From Schistocerca nitens (Eukaryota; Arthropoda; Insecta; Orthoptera; Acrididae), in assembly GCF_023898315.1 (NCBI RefSeq), contig NC_064621.1, positions 132,616,521-132,680,520 of the forward strand: DNA of 64,000 bases, given 5' to 3'. Of the stretch, positions 1 to 11,059 are shown one piece after another; position 1 is the first letter of the stretch, and each line of letters starts with the position of its first letter. The notes beneath the pieces were generated by a model. The model had not been told where the DNA came from. It worked only from the letters and a program-made list of their open reading frames with translations, and made no database searches. A program made the translations under genes and the position numbers.

Positions 1-199
1 ACATGCATCACAAGAAAAAGTACAAGAAGGTATTAAAACCATAGAGCAGACGGTTTGGGTTAGATGATCGCAAGAATAAAAGAGGATGAGCCAGCCACTT
101 TGCAATGCATTAAAAAGTCCACTCCAAAAAGAAGGCGAGATGAATACATGTAAGGAAAAGGCAAACACCAAGACAAATAAATGTAAGGAAAGGGTGACA

Positions 200-2500
200 G
201 AGTTAAAATGGAAGGAGGGTGGAGGCGTCAGAGAGAAGGTACGTTAAAAAAAACCCTCACGAATGAAACGTAAAATTATATCCGCTGTTGAGGCATTGTT
301 GCCCAACACCGAAGGTAGGGTGCTGGGAAGGTTGAAAGTCCGCCGCAGAGCGGCTAAAATTGGTCTCATATTGATGACCACCACACATTCGTCATCTTCT
401 TGATAGTATGGAGTTCATTTGGTGTACGCAGAGTGCGCCATTCAGTACCCAGATAGCAAAAACTTTGTGGCAGAAGACCGATCGCCAATCGGTCTCCAAC
501 AGGCCAATCTCCAGAGATGGTTTATTGGTGACCTGTTTGGCCAATTGGTCAGCACGTTCATTGCCCAGTATCGTAACATGTCCTGGGGTCCAAATGAAGA
601 TCACTGAGCATCCAATGGTGCAGAGGGTATAAAGAGAGTCCTGGATTAACAATACCAAAGGATGCATAGGGAAGTACTGGTCGAGAGCTTGTAGGCTGCT
701 TAAGGAGTCACTACAAATGACAAACGGCTCACTGGTGCAGGAGCGTGTATGATCAAGAGTGCAATAGCTGGCAACCAACACAGCAGCGAAAACGTTGCAA
801 CCATCCAGCAAGGAGCATTGTTCAGTATCGCCAACATGAGTGTAAGCGAAGCCAACAAGACCATCGACAAGTGATCTGTCTGTGTAGATTATTTCTGAAC
901 CCTCAAACTCACTGAGAAGAAAGAGGAAATGCTGGTGGAGGGCCTCAGGTTGTTCTGATTCTTTGGGGGCTTACAGTAGGTCCAGCCAAAGTTGTGGCTG
1001 AGGTATGGATCATGGAGGTGTACGGACGAGGGCGTGCAGGAAAAGTGGTAAGGGGACAGCATCGAGTTCATTAAGAAGTGACCAGACACGGTCGCCGTTT
1101 CGGGAGATGGATCGCCGTGTTGGGGAAAAGGGGATGGTAATTTGGATGGCGAGGTGAACTATGTATGTGGGAGGTATAATTTGCGACCAATAGTTGCCTC
1201 CGGAGCCATAATGGAGACGAAATCCATAGTGGTGGACAGGGTTTAGTAGACTAAGTGCAGTCGCCAGGAAAAGGCTTATCGAATGACAGACTCCAGGTAC
1301 ACCAAGTTGTCGATGGTGGAGCATCCTTCGCAAAATCCGCCCTGTGACAGAGCCTGAAGGTCCCAAGACTCAAGGAACATAAGCATTGGATTACTATACG
1401 TTCAAGCAGCTTGCTCACAACGTTGAGTGAGGCTGATAGGATGATAGCTATCAACATTAGTGGGTTCTTCGTGGACTTTAGCATTGGGATGATGACGCTT
1501 TCCCGCCATTGCGATGGAAATTAGCCATCGCTACAGATGCGGTTAAAGACAGCAAGGAGGTGGCGTTGGGAATCCGCTGACAGATGTTTCAGCATTTGCA
1601 AATGAATGTGGTCTGGTCCAGGGGATGTGTCAGGACAGTTCGCAAGGACGCTGAGAAATTCCCACTCACTGAAGGGAGCATTTTAAGGCTCAGGGTGACT
1701 TGAAGCAAAAGCGAGGTGTTGTCGCTCCACCCTCTGTTTGAGGAGACGAAAGGTGGGGTGGTAATTCTCTGATGCAGAGATTCGAGCATAATGCTCAACC
1801 AGATGCACTGCAATTACGTCTGGATCGGCAGATACAGCTCCATTTTTGGAAATTACATGTACACCTGCTGGGTTCTAATAGCCATGAAGTCGGCGCAGCT
1901 TTATCCAAACCTGGGAGGGGGAGGGTGCTGTCCCAATCGTGGAGACATAGCGTTCCCAACACTCCTCCTTCCTTCGTTTGACGAGGAGGCGAACCTGAGC
2001 AAAGAGCCGTTTGAAGGCAGTAAGGTTCTCTAGGGAAGGGTACTGCTTACGACATATGAGAGACGCTGGGGTAGGTACAGGATGAGTGGAAGTCGTCATA
2101 GGCTCTCCAGTGGATAGATGCTAGAAGGCCAGGACTGCAAACATAGAGATAAATGGCTGAATGTGTGCCTTGCGCTGCACTGAATGTGTGGAGGCACCTG
2201 TATTTAGGAGGCAAAGAATGATGTGAGTTTTTAGATCTTTGCTACTGCCATTAGCCTTGGCTCCACCCCACAAAGTGCTATGGCCGTTAAAATCAACCAG
2301 AAGGAGAAAAGGTGAGGAGAGTTTCTAAATGGCAGCCAAAACATGAGGTTGTGCTTCACCATCTGGAGGGAGGTAGATGTTACACAAGGTAATTTCCTGC
2401 GTTGTCCTCACCCTGACAGCCACAGCTTCTAAAGGTATTTGAAGCAGTACAGGTTCGCTACAGACAGAGGTAAGGACGAAAATTCATACAAAACTGACAG
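200..2500 (-). pseudogene. LINE ORF2: endonuclease, partial RT, RNase H; palm region missing
   Basis: Minus-strand reading gives an APE endonuclease with ITLCNIYLPP near 2370, VDFNGHSTLWGG near 2290 (normally GDFNAH) and CLLNTGASTH near 2210. The RT start follows, with DTSPGPDHIHLQMLKHL near 1610, SQWRESVIIPMLK near 1500, SKLLERIV near 1400 and a degenerate GGFCEGCSTIDNLVYLE near 1320. After that the usual palm motifs A, B and C are absent, and the sequence passes within about 300 bases to the RNase H domain: YTDRSLVDGLVGFAY near 880, CSDSLSSLQAL near 700 and IWTPGHVTILGNERADQLAK near 570. The spacing is far too short for a full RT, so an internal deletion is inferred. A TAA lies just before the FPSQW segment, with further frameshifts. 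Confidence 0.85.
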
Positions 2501-2504
2501 GCTG

Positions 2505-4176
2505 TCACAGGCAGGACGGTTTTTGTAGTACCCCTGATAGCCAGAAAGGGTGGGGGTCAACGTAGCGGGAAACCATCTCTTGAAGGACAATGCAAAAAGT
2601 AGGGGTACTGCTTACAAGTTGACGTAACAGCCACGCAGGGGAAAACTGCTGCAGCTCCACTGGAGAATGACACTTTCTGTCGCCTGGGCTGGCATGGAGT
2701 GACCAAGGAGGCAAATTAGGCCACAGCTTCACATGTCGCCACGGCTGAGTGTTAGCATCCACTACCATTGCATCCAAGGCGTCGGCAAGGTCTAGGTCCT
2801 CAGACTCGTGGGGGAGTGCTGGCATAGAGGGCACTGGGGGCTCCCATTTCTTAGTGTTGTTCTTTGAAGTTTTGTCCTCTCGCTGCTCCTTAGGGCCTTG
2901 CTGGGAAGGCTTCTCAGAAGTAGCTCCAGGGACAGAGGTAGACCTTGAAGCCCTTCGACCAGCAGCCAGTGGCTCCTTCAGCCACTGGCTGGTGTCCACT
3001 GGACCACTGGGGTGGATTTTGGAAGGTAGAGTCCCAAAGGACCCCTCATGAGAGCAGCTGGAGGAGGTCGTTGCATCTCTGGCTGCATCTCTGGCTGGGG
3101 GGGGGGGGGAGACCGATGTCCCCAGCATTTTGGGGGCTGATGCTTCCAAAGTAGAAGCTTTGGGAACAACAGATGAAGATGTGCCCCCAGCCAATTGGAA
3201 AGGGGAAGAAGATGGGCGGCCCTGAGGGCCCACTGGAGCAACCTTAGATGATCGGTGTAATAGCGTCATCGATGGCAACGCCGTCGTGGCGACAGCATAA
3301 GAAGATAGCATTGGAACAGGGTTTAGTTATTCATATTTAAGTTTAGCCTCACAGTAAGACAGACTGTCCAGGGTATTGTACTCCATAATTTTTCGCTCCT
3401 TTTGGAGTACCAAGCAGTCCACGCAGTTCACACAGGTCGGAGGAGGAGCACCGGGAGGGCATGTGCCCAATTTCCAGTACTTAACACATCACGTAGGAGG
3501 AGGGACATAGGGTTTGACGTCATGTCAGTACATCATTACCTTGACCTTTTACTGGTAATGAATCACCCTCAAAGGCCAAGAGAAGGGCACAAGTGGAAAC
3601 CCTATTGTCTGTGGGTCCCCTGACGAAATGAACACCCTGACATTCTAAATTGGCACATAGCTCGTCAATGGACTGTAACAGGAGGTTGCGATGAAAAATA
3701 ATTCCCTGGACCATATAGAGGCTTTTATGGGGAGTGAACGAAACAGGAATATCACCCAGATTGTCACAGGCGAGTAAGGCCTGGCACTGGGTTGGGGATG
3801 CCATCTGAATCAAAACTGACCTAGTGCGCATTTTGGACAGCACCGTCACTTTCCCGAACATATCCACTAGGTGCTCAACAAAAAGACAGGGGCTTCGTTT
3901 CCTGAAAGGAGTACCCGTCAGTTCTGCTGCACATTAAGTAACTCTGAAGCCATACGTTAAAGGTGTTGCTAGGGAGGGGAACGATTTAGGGTCATACCTG
4001 TCAGCATTGAAATCAACCATTCCTTTCTTAGAGACCATTCGGTCCCCAGCAAAAGATGACTTAGTCCGCTTCATCGCGGGTAATCCGGCCTGATTCCACC
4101 CACTCCGATCAGGGGCTCTCCCCACTGGCGCCACCAACCCACAGCAAAGGCCACCTGGTATGAAGGCCGTTGCCAT
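2505..4176 (-). pseudogene. LINE ORF1 (gag-like nucleic-acid-binding protein), broken
   Basis: The frame opens with ATG at 4176 and is interrupted by TAA near 3933. It then continues in the same frame through a stretch rich in features of LINE ORF1 proteins (LGDIPVSFTPH, GVHFVRG, ALLLAFEGDSLP), typical of the region before the zinc knuckles. Around 3400-3500 the minus strand still shows cysteine-rich remnants (CVKYWKLGTC, CVNCVDC) followed by KERKIMEY and LSYCEAKLKYE, matching the post-knuckle segment of such proteins. The frame then shifts, and the C-terminal part (3311-2505) is proline- and serine-rich. Known role of the family: RNA-binding chaperone of the retrotransposon RNP. This copy cannot make it intact. 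Confidence 0.75.
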
Positions 4177-4430
4177 TAGTCCAGATGCCCCACGAAGATG
4201 GGCACCTACTCTTTGGCATACGTGTAAAGTTTACAGCTTAGGCATCAGCAGTGCGATCCCTGTGTTGTCAGGGGGCTACTTGTCAAAGGGCTACCACCAA
4301 ATTGGTACATGATGGCCCCACCACAACGGACTGAATACCGTGCTGGATAATGGGTGCAGAGAAATTCAATACTGTCATGGGGTCGGAAGAGGACAGGAGG
4401 CAACGAAAGATGACATACCTCAGAAAGTGT

Positions 4431-4803
4431 TGAGACGTCCCCTTTGGAAAATTATCAAAGACTGTGTTGATGAACCTCTTACGTTATTTGATTTTCAAAC
4501 AGCTGAGCAAAACTCAACCTACTCAAACAGTTTTCTCTTTACTTATTCTGATCATCACTAAACTGACACACAATATTTTTAGTGCAACGCAATCTGACTT
4601 TCAATAATAGCTACAAAAGAATGGCCCTGACTAACAATAACCTATACCTTTCATGAATCACTTACCTCACAAAAATCTTCGTTACTCAAACTACTGCAAT
4701 GCAGCGAGTGCCAATAGTGCCAGTTAAATAAATGATTTTAACTACTAAAGGCACGAACTACTGATAGGCATAGTCAGCAAATGAAAGATTTTGATAGAGA
4801 ACA

Positions 4804-4868
<65 letters not shown>

Positions 4869-5600
4869 TGACATCCATCTTTACAAATTTCCTTTTTCTG
4901 GCGGGCACACATCCAGGTCGTCCGTTTATAACAACCTCACAAAACTCTGGCATCCCTCTCTCCACATCCACCACTGCTGGCGTCTCACCTACAACTGCCC
5001 AACGCTACGCGCTGTTCATATGCAACTGCCCAACACTACACAAGCGAACATTCCAACAATCAGACCATCCAGACACAGACTGCACACAGCACAGTCAGTG
5101 ATTTTCGTACAGAGCGCTACGTGGCGCTACCAACATAAAAACCTAAACAGCCTACTTACATAGCCCCCATGCTCCCCACAAAAAATTTTACAAATTGTTG
5201 TGGGCAGTGGCCAAGACTGATTTGAAAAAGTTTTTCGTAATTACAATAACAAAGATATCAAATGCACACACTTATTGAGTAATTGCAGTTTTTTTATTTT
5301 TTCAAAGTCTGAGCTGTGAAAGAAAATGTACATTGAAGTAGTGGATTTCCATGCAGTCTTGAAGAAGTAGTGTTGTCCTTCCAGCGGAAAGACAGTGTTA
5401 ACTCTTGACATGCAGATAGGTAATGGGCCATAACAGAGCAAACCCACAGCAGAGTCAGTCGACGTTTTGAAGAATATTGATAGATAGGTCATCACAGAGC
5501 AGACTCACAGTATTTCTTGTAGAGATAATGGTATTGGTGAGCCATCAAAGGTGCAGATTCAATGTAGTCCTTGTAGAGATTATGGTATTGCCGGGCCAAC
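4431..5600 (-). repeat. Dispersed repeat family A, copy 1
   Basis: The reverse complement of this stretch aligns by eye, block after block, with 31376-32803, including a GTAAGTAGGCTGTT segment, the CGCCACGTAGCGCTCTGTA segment and the GAGGTAAGTGATTCATGAAA segment. The outer end at 4431 reads TGAGACGTCCCCTTTGG; the matching end of copy 2 reads AAGGGAATGTTTCA. No coding capacity is seen. I recognise the sequence as a common Schistocerca repeat but cannot assign a class; it may be a non-autonomous element. The 19-bp string at 5132-5150 recurs at 5598-5616, marking an irregular inner boundary. Confidence 0.75.
4808..4865. repeat. (TA)n microsatellite
   Basis: An uninterrupted alternating TA tract of about 58 bp lies inside family A copy 1. 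It occupies the place where copy 2 has a TA tract plus about 30 bp of unique sequence. Open frames across it code only Ile-Tyr repeats and are not genes. Confidence 0.95.
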
Positions 5601-6457
5601 ATAAAAACCTAAACAGAATACTTACAGTGTCCTCACCCAAATCGTTGAATTGCACTTGGAGATGCAAAGCCATGACGACAAGAGGTTCAGGAGATCGAAT
5701 CTAAGCACAGTATGGATAACTCGTGCACCACGTAAGGTGTCCTTCCACATATGGCCCGCACTTCTGCAGAATTTGGAAAGTCGGAGGCCAAACTATAAAA
5801 CGGGACCTGAACTTATAGGAGCGAAAAGTGTGAGACTCGTTTTAGTCGGCAGGAATACCGTGGGCATATTGCAACCCCCAGCCCCGCAGGGACACCGTGA
5901 TCCAGAGGCAGACCACGATCTGCGGGAAAAGAAAAGAGTTTCTCAGCAGAATCTTCGTATAAATAATGACAAAAAGGAATGTAGGGGTATACCACATGTA
6001 TCAAGATGTCAGCGGACATTTTAGATAGTATTAGAGACAGCTGTAGAGAGAAAAATCCGTAGAACAAAACAGAGGCTGATATATATCTGAGATATAATTG
6101 ACGACATAGGGTGTAAACGTTACTGTGCGTCATGATATCGGTAAGGGAGAGGAAATTGACGGGTCGAAGCAAACGTCAGAAAACTACATAATAAAAAAGA
6201 AATAAGAACTCTGAATGTGACAGCTTACTGTCAACAAATTTTGTTCTGTAAAGTTTGCAGTAATGTTCTGTTAGCCATCCGCAAATGATCAACCAGGTGA
6301 ATGGTTCTTTAAGCAAAAATGAATAGCTTTATACTTCGCGGAATGTAACAGCGTGGTATCTTTGCCTACAGGATTGGCGAATCACAATCAGTCATTTACG
6401 TCAGAGAAGTATTTGAGCGTAACACTCTAAAAATATGAGAAATGTAACGACAATATA
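5601..6457. other. Unassigned stretch, no recognisable gene
   Basis: A 124-codon frame at 5650-6024 has no recognisable domain. It is charged, lacks a membrane segment and overlaps an equally long frame on the other strand. Nothing else here could be identified. Confidence 0.5.
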
Positions 6458-7852
6458 CACTACTGGCCCCTAAAATTGCTACACCAAGAAGAAATGCACG
6501 TGATAAACGGGTATTCATTCGACAAATATATTATACTAGAACTGACATGAGATTACATTTTCTCTCAGTTTGGGTGCATAGATCCTGAGAATTCAGTACC
6601 CACAACAACCACCTCTGGCCGTAATAACGCCCTTGATACGCCTGGGCATTGAGTCAAACAGATCTTGGATGGCGTGTACAGATACAGCTGCCCGCGTAGC
6701 TTCAACACTATACCAGAGTTCATCAGGAGTAGTGACTGGCGTATTGTGACGAGCCAGTTACTCGGCCACCATTGACCAGACGTTTTCAATTGGTGAGAGA
6801 TCTGGAGAATGTGCTGGCCAGGGCAGCAGTCAAACATTTTCTGTATCCAGAAAGGCCCGTACAGGACCTGCAACATGCAGTCGTGCATTATCCTTGTGAA
6901 ATGTAGGGTTTCGCTGGGATCGAACGAAGGGTAGAGCCAACAGTCGTAAAACATTTGAAATGTAACGTCCACTGTTCAAAGTGCCGTCAGTGCGAACAAG
7001 AGGTGACCGAGACGTGTAACCAATGGCACCCCAGACCATCACTCCGGGTGATACGCCAGTATGGCGATGACGAATACACGCTTCCAACGTTCGTTCAGCG
7101 CGATGTCGGCAAACACGGATGCGACCATCATGACGCTGGAAACAGACCTGGATTCATCCAAAAAAATGACGTTTTGCCATTCGTGCAGCCAGGTTCGTCG
7201 TTGAGTACACCATCGCAGGCGCTCCTGTCTATGATGCAACGTCAAGGGTAGCCGCAGCCATGTTCTCCGAGCTGATAGTCCGTGCTGCTGCAAACGTCGT
7301 CGAACTGTTCGTGCAGATGGTTGTTGTCGTGCAAACGTCCCCATCTGTTGACTAAGGGATCGAGAGGTGGCTGCACGATCCGTTACAGCCATGCGGATAA
7401 TATGTCTGTCATCTCGACTACTAGTGATACGACGCCGTTGGGATCCAGCACGGCGTCCGTATTACCCTCCTGAACCCACCGATTCCATATTCTGCCAACA
7501 GTCATTGGATATGGACGAACGCGAGCAGCAATGTCGTGATACGATAAACCGCAATCGCGATAGGCTACAATCCGACCTTTATCAAAGTCGGAAACGTGAT
7601 GGTACGCATTTCTCCTTCTTACACGAGGCATCACAACAACGTTTCACTAGGCAACGCCGGTCAACTGCTGCTTGTGTATGAAAAGTCGGTTGGAAACTTT
7701 CCTCATGTCAGCACGTTGTAGGTGTCGCCACCGGCGCCAACCTTGTGTGAATGTTCCGAAAAGCTAATCATTTGCATCTTCTTCCTGACGGTTAAATTTC
7801 GCGTCTGTAGCACGTCATCTTCGTGGTGTGGCAATTTTAATGGCCAGTAGTG
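6458..7852 (-). mobile_element. Tc1-family DNA transposon, complete ends, inactive
   Basis: Both ends carry the same terminal inverted repeat, starting CACTACTGGCC and continuing through AAAATTGC and ACACCA, about 30 bp with few mismatches. Each end is bordered by TA (6456-6457 and 7853-7854), the usual Tc1/mariner target duplication. The 1395-bp length is ordinary for a full Tc1 element. The minus strand contains a degenerate transposase. Confidence 0.92.
6593..7634 (-). pseudogene. Tc1-like transposase, broken
   Basis: The start at 7634 opens an N-terminal helix-turn-helix part (SDFDKGRIVAYRDCGLSYHDIA, then a second HTH around RTVRRRLQQHGLSARR). The catalytic domain follows: IFLDESRS (first Asp), GVMVWGAIGYTSRSPLV, FHKDNARLH (second Asp) and SPDLSPIENVW (Glu). 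The D-D-E residues are therefore all still present. The frame is lost through at least two shifts (in the 7087-7392 overlap and near 7383-7400) and stops: a TGA just after LDTENV and a TAA inside VAE-LARH. The normal product cuts and pastes its own element at TA sites. The end at 6593 is the stop after GGCCGY. Confidence 0.88.
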
Positions 7853-8689
7853 TATCTTGAGGAACAGATAAGCAGACGCGAGGTTAGGATTCATTGGGAT
7901 AACACTGGTAAACTGTAGAGTGTCGACAAAATAGACTGTATACGCAACTCTGGCACTGTTCGAACCTGAAAACAGGGTAAGGTTTTATAACCCAACATTC
8001 TTCATTGAGCGATTTTCAAGTCTCAGTTTTGTGTCAGCAGATTTGACCCTGAGTTTTCGGGTATTTGTTGTCCGTAGATGTATTAGAGGCACTGTTGTTG
8101 CCAGAGGTGTCACCTCTGTGTACTATGTTGCTCACTGCTTATAAGCCTAAAGAACCTATCGTACTGTGTTTTCACATATCTATACGGATCATGGCGTTTT
8201 ACACGCATATAACGCAAGTAGTTGTGTGATGGTGTTTGAAAATGCCCAAAAAGGCCGAAATTAGTTAATATGAAAGCAAATGAAATATTTATTTCTAATT
8301 AAAAAAGATCACAACGCAGGAAAATGACTTATTTCGAAAAAATGTGGAACTTCTGTGCGTTTCATTCGCTGTATTTCCCGCCTGCAATTGAAATGACAAT
8401 CACAGACAATATGGAAATATGAGAAGAAGTTGACAAATCTCTAGTGTTAGTGATACTGAGAATACAGGAATAGTACACAAAGACTGGATTCAGGGAACAT
8501 CTTTAGCTGTTGCTTTAGCAGAAAAATAAAATCGGAGGCAAGTTGGTCAAGAAAAAACAAGAAAGGAGAAGAGAAGGTAAAAGTGGTATTAAAATAAAGC
8601 GAAACGTATTCCAGTGTAAAGAGGAAGGAAGAATGGAGCAACTCTCTAACCGAAACCAGATGTGTCAATTACTCGAGATTTACGTCTGG
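7853..8689. other. Unassigned AT-rich stretch
   Basis: No gene recognised. A short palindrome (CAGAGGTG, one base, CACCTCTG) lies at 8102-8118. A 73-codon minus-strand frame at 8447-8668 is hydrophobic and phenylalanine-rich but looks like a chance frame in AT-rich DNA. Confidence 0.45.
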
Positions 8690-9060
8690 TAAATTACCAT
8701 AATTGCGTGGAATACCGCGGCGCCTCATTAGGCCGGAGCGACGCGCTGTTTACGGTTTACAATGGCTGCCTTTCCCGCTGCGCGCCACGAAACGAATCAG
8801 CCGTCTCCTCGGACCGTTAGGATCTCCGAGGCTCATTAACGGCTGCTCCGCCAGCTCTGTCCGCAGCCCGACGGCCTGACCGTCTGTCACGGGCACTCCG
8901 TGGGCCAAAAGCAGCTCGCGGCTGGAATTAGCCGCCCCGCCTACCTGTCTGAGTCTCTCGTGAAGGAACCGTCAGCCGGTGCTGGGGCGCGCCATAATGG
9001 CCACTGCTGGGGTGTCAACAGCATTCTAGGTGCTCGTCGAGGAAGCATCTGCAGTCCACA
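8690..9060. other. GC- and CpG-rich island, function unknown
   Basis: Base composition changes abruptly here from AT-rich flanks to CpG-dense sequence (GGAATACCGCGGCGCC, GCGACGCGCTG, CTGCGCGCCACG). A 79-codon plus frame at 8900-9139 has no recognisable domain. It could be a promoter-type CpG island, an old exon, or a GC-rich transposon fragment; the sequence alone does not decide. Confidence 0.4.
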
Positions 9061-9245
9061 TGAAACGTCATTCTGCTCTCGAGATACAAGTAATTACAAC
9101 TCGACTCGATTTTTTCCCACAACGCCTCACTGGCAGTAGCTTTTGATACAAGATACTGCATCAAAAGCTCTAGTCTCTTTAGGGATCGTTTAATTCTTGA
9201 TCATTGAGACTGAATATGAGCACCGTCGTAAGTACGTTGTTGACA

Positions 9246-9278
<33 letters not shown>

Positions 9279-9279
9279 T
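9246..9279. repeat. (ATT)n microsatellite
   Basis: About 11 ATT units just upstream of the first SINE insertion. It ends shortly before the SINE target duplication, so it predates the insertion or is independent of it. Confidence 0.95.
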
Positions 9280-9297
9280 TCACCGTGAACACCTCGA

Positions 9298-9499
9298 GCT
9301 GGCCGGTGTGGCCATGTGGTTCTAGGCGCTTCAGTCTGGAACCGCGTGACCGCTACGGTCGCAGGTTCGAATCCTGCCTCGGGCATGGGTGTGTGTGATG
9401 TCCTTAGGTTAGTTAGGTTTAAGTAGTTCAACGTTCTATGGGACTGATGACCACAGATGTTAAGTCCCATAGTGCTCAGAGCCATTTGAACCATTTTTT
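9298..9499 (+). mobile_element. tRNA-derived SINE, full length, with target duplication
   Basis: The head carries pol III promoter boxes: an A-box-like TGGCCATGTGG at 9309-9319 and a B box GGTTCGAATCC at 9364-9374. A tRNA-unrelated body follows, with GATGTCCTTAGGTTAGTTAG and GTTAAGTCCCATAGTGCTC, ending in a short T-rich tail. The 11-bp direct repeat GAACACCTCGA flanks it at 9287-9297 and 9500-9510, proving insertion by target-primed reverse transcription. Its mobility would depend on a partner LINE, not identified here. Long frames across it are artefacts. Confidence 0.93.
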
Positions 9500-9894
9500 G
9501 AACACCTCGACCAAAGTTACAATTCAATATTTCAGTGTCACTTGGACATGTCACACGACTATTCAAGCTTAGTAGTTCCACACTTGCACCATCTACATAC
9601 AGATTAAGTTTACTTATCACAGAAGAAATCATAAAACAGCTTTATAAAAGAAGACTCAATATTTTGCACAGATACCATAAGACGATTTTGAAAAGGAGTG
9701 GCTGGGGGCACACCTCTGCCTCAGGAAGTACAGCAGTATTAACTCTCAACGGAAATACTAAAATAAGAAATAGGAACGGTGACATTGCTGACGCTTTAAG
9801 AAACAGTGGACACAACTAGAAGAAAACAAAGAACTGCAACATTTAAATAATAAGAAAGGCAAAACAGCACGCTTGGGATGTTTTTATAAGACAA

Positions 9895-10942
9895 TAGAGA
9901 GCAATATTCATGGCAGACAGAACATTGTTTACAAATATATTAAAGAGCCTCAACTAAACAGAGAAAGTTATAGTGCGTATAGATACAGCAGACAAGAATA
10001 AATAATTTCAGCTCTACAAATGCATTACTGTCCGAAAGAACAGGAAGAAGCAGTTACTGAAGAGGGTGAAGAATGCATTTGAGTTTATCATAATATAATG
10101 TAAGAGCTACAAGAACCGGCGAATAAAATTAAAACTAGAGAAACGACTGGAACTGATCATGACGCACTGCATCATTTTAGTTACCTACGTCAGAAATATG
10201 ATAACGACATATCTAAAGGTAAATTGTAAAAGTTGTTAATAGCGTTTTATGTGAAAGATGAAGTTTGAATTAAAATTGTTTTAGACGGCTTGATCTTTCA
10301 TGAAGTATCATTATTCAGCTAGTTCGAGTGTAACATTGAAATCTTGAATCAAAGCTGCCAGAGTAGAACATGTATGTGGCATCACGTATAATGCATTCGA
10401 GTGCGATGCCCGTCAGAACAAAAGTTAAAATTGCTTTAAAATCAAAGGCTTAACATTCTTGTGATACAGCAGTGAAATCATGGAAATGAAATTTCTAGGC
10501 ACAAGCGATTACTCTAGAAAACAAAGTATAAGAAATGAAACAACAGGAATAGAACTAGATGTCATGTAGTCCAGGGGAAAATAAACGAACTCCACAAACA
10601 TGTGGGAAGGACGCACGCAACAGACCGAGAGCACAGATTTACTAAATTAGCTTTATGTTAAAATTAATAAGGGAGAAGAAGCGCTGCAAGACTTAAACAG
10701 AAATGAAACGAATTTGTAAAGATATGCTTAAAAGACTGACACATGTAGAGAACAACAATGAGCAAAGAACTTGTGATTTATAAACCTACACATCACGATC
10801 TCCACACTGGCTGCAAAATCCTTCAAATGTGAATGTCTCTAATCATCTCTGGATCCTCCCAGTGTCACCATAAAATTATTCTACATCGCCTACTGAAGAG
10901 GTTCATCCTATGAGGAGAGTTTGAAAGTGTATGTACGAGTAC
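9895..10942 (+). repeat. Dispersed repeat family B, copy 1
   Basis: This segment matches the reverse complement of 23388-24435 along its whole length, from GCAATATTCATGGCAGACAG to the GTGTATGTACGAGT end, with moderate divergence and small indels. No intact frame or firm domain was found. An old LINE or other retroelement is possible. The preceding bases 9511-9894 include a 94-codon frame (9535-9819) with no recognisable domain. Confidence 0.7.
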
Positions 10943-11059
10943 CAAGGACAAAATAAATAAACTAAAAAAAGACGCACCACGAAAGGTCGGACGGGAGTAA
11001 TGATATGTGATGTTCACATACAGACAAAGAAATATTTAAAATTTCAGAAAAAAATGATG

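Larger units (their letters stand above)
1..4334 (-). mobile_element. Degenerate non-LTR retrotransposon (I/Jockey-like, with RNase H)
   Basis: Reading on the minus strand from about 4334 down, the parts occur in the order expected for a two-ORF LINE: a short leader, a gag-like ORF1, an APE-type endonuclease, the start of a reverse transcriptase, an RNase H domain and a C-terminal tail ending near 200. Both ORFs carry stops and frameshifts, so the copy is dead. The 5' end is placed near 4334 because coding-type similarity and the leader stop there; the 3' end runs to or past the window edge and no poly-A tail or target duplication is visible. RNase H points to the I clade or a relative, but the exact clade is uncertain. 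Confidence 0.85.

Noticed and set aside
2749..3154. Plus-strand frames opposite the LINE ORF1
   Set aside because: They are antisense shadows of the proline/serine-rich part of the minus-strand gag.
4774..5101. Frames of Ile-Tyr repeats across TA tracts (also at 32007-32399 and 32583-32819)
   Set aside because: They are translations of TA microsatellites, open in both strands, with no start context or domain.
8447..8668. Small membrane protein on the minus strand
   Set aside because: The Phe/Leu-rich frame arises from A-rich plus-strand sequence; no signal peptide or gene context supports it.
9299..9398. Authentic tRNA gene at the SINE head (also 11603-11700)
   Set aside because: Pol III boxes are present, but the head continues into a SINE body, is flanked by target duplications and does not close a proper cloverleaf.
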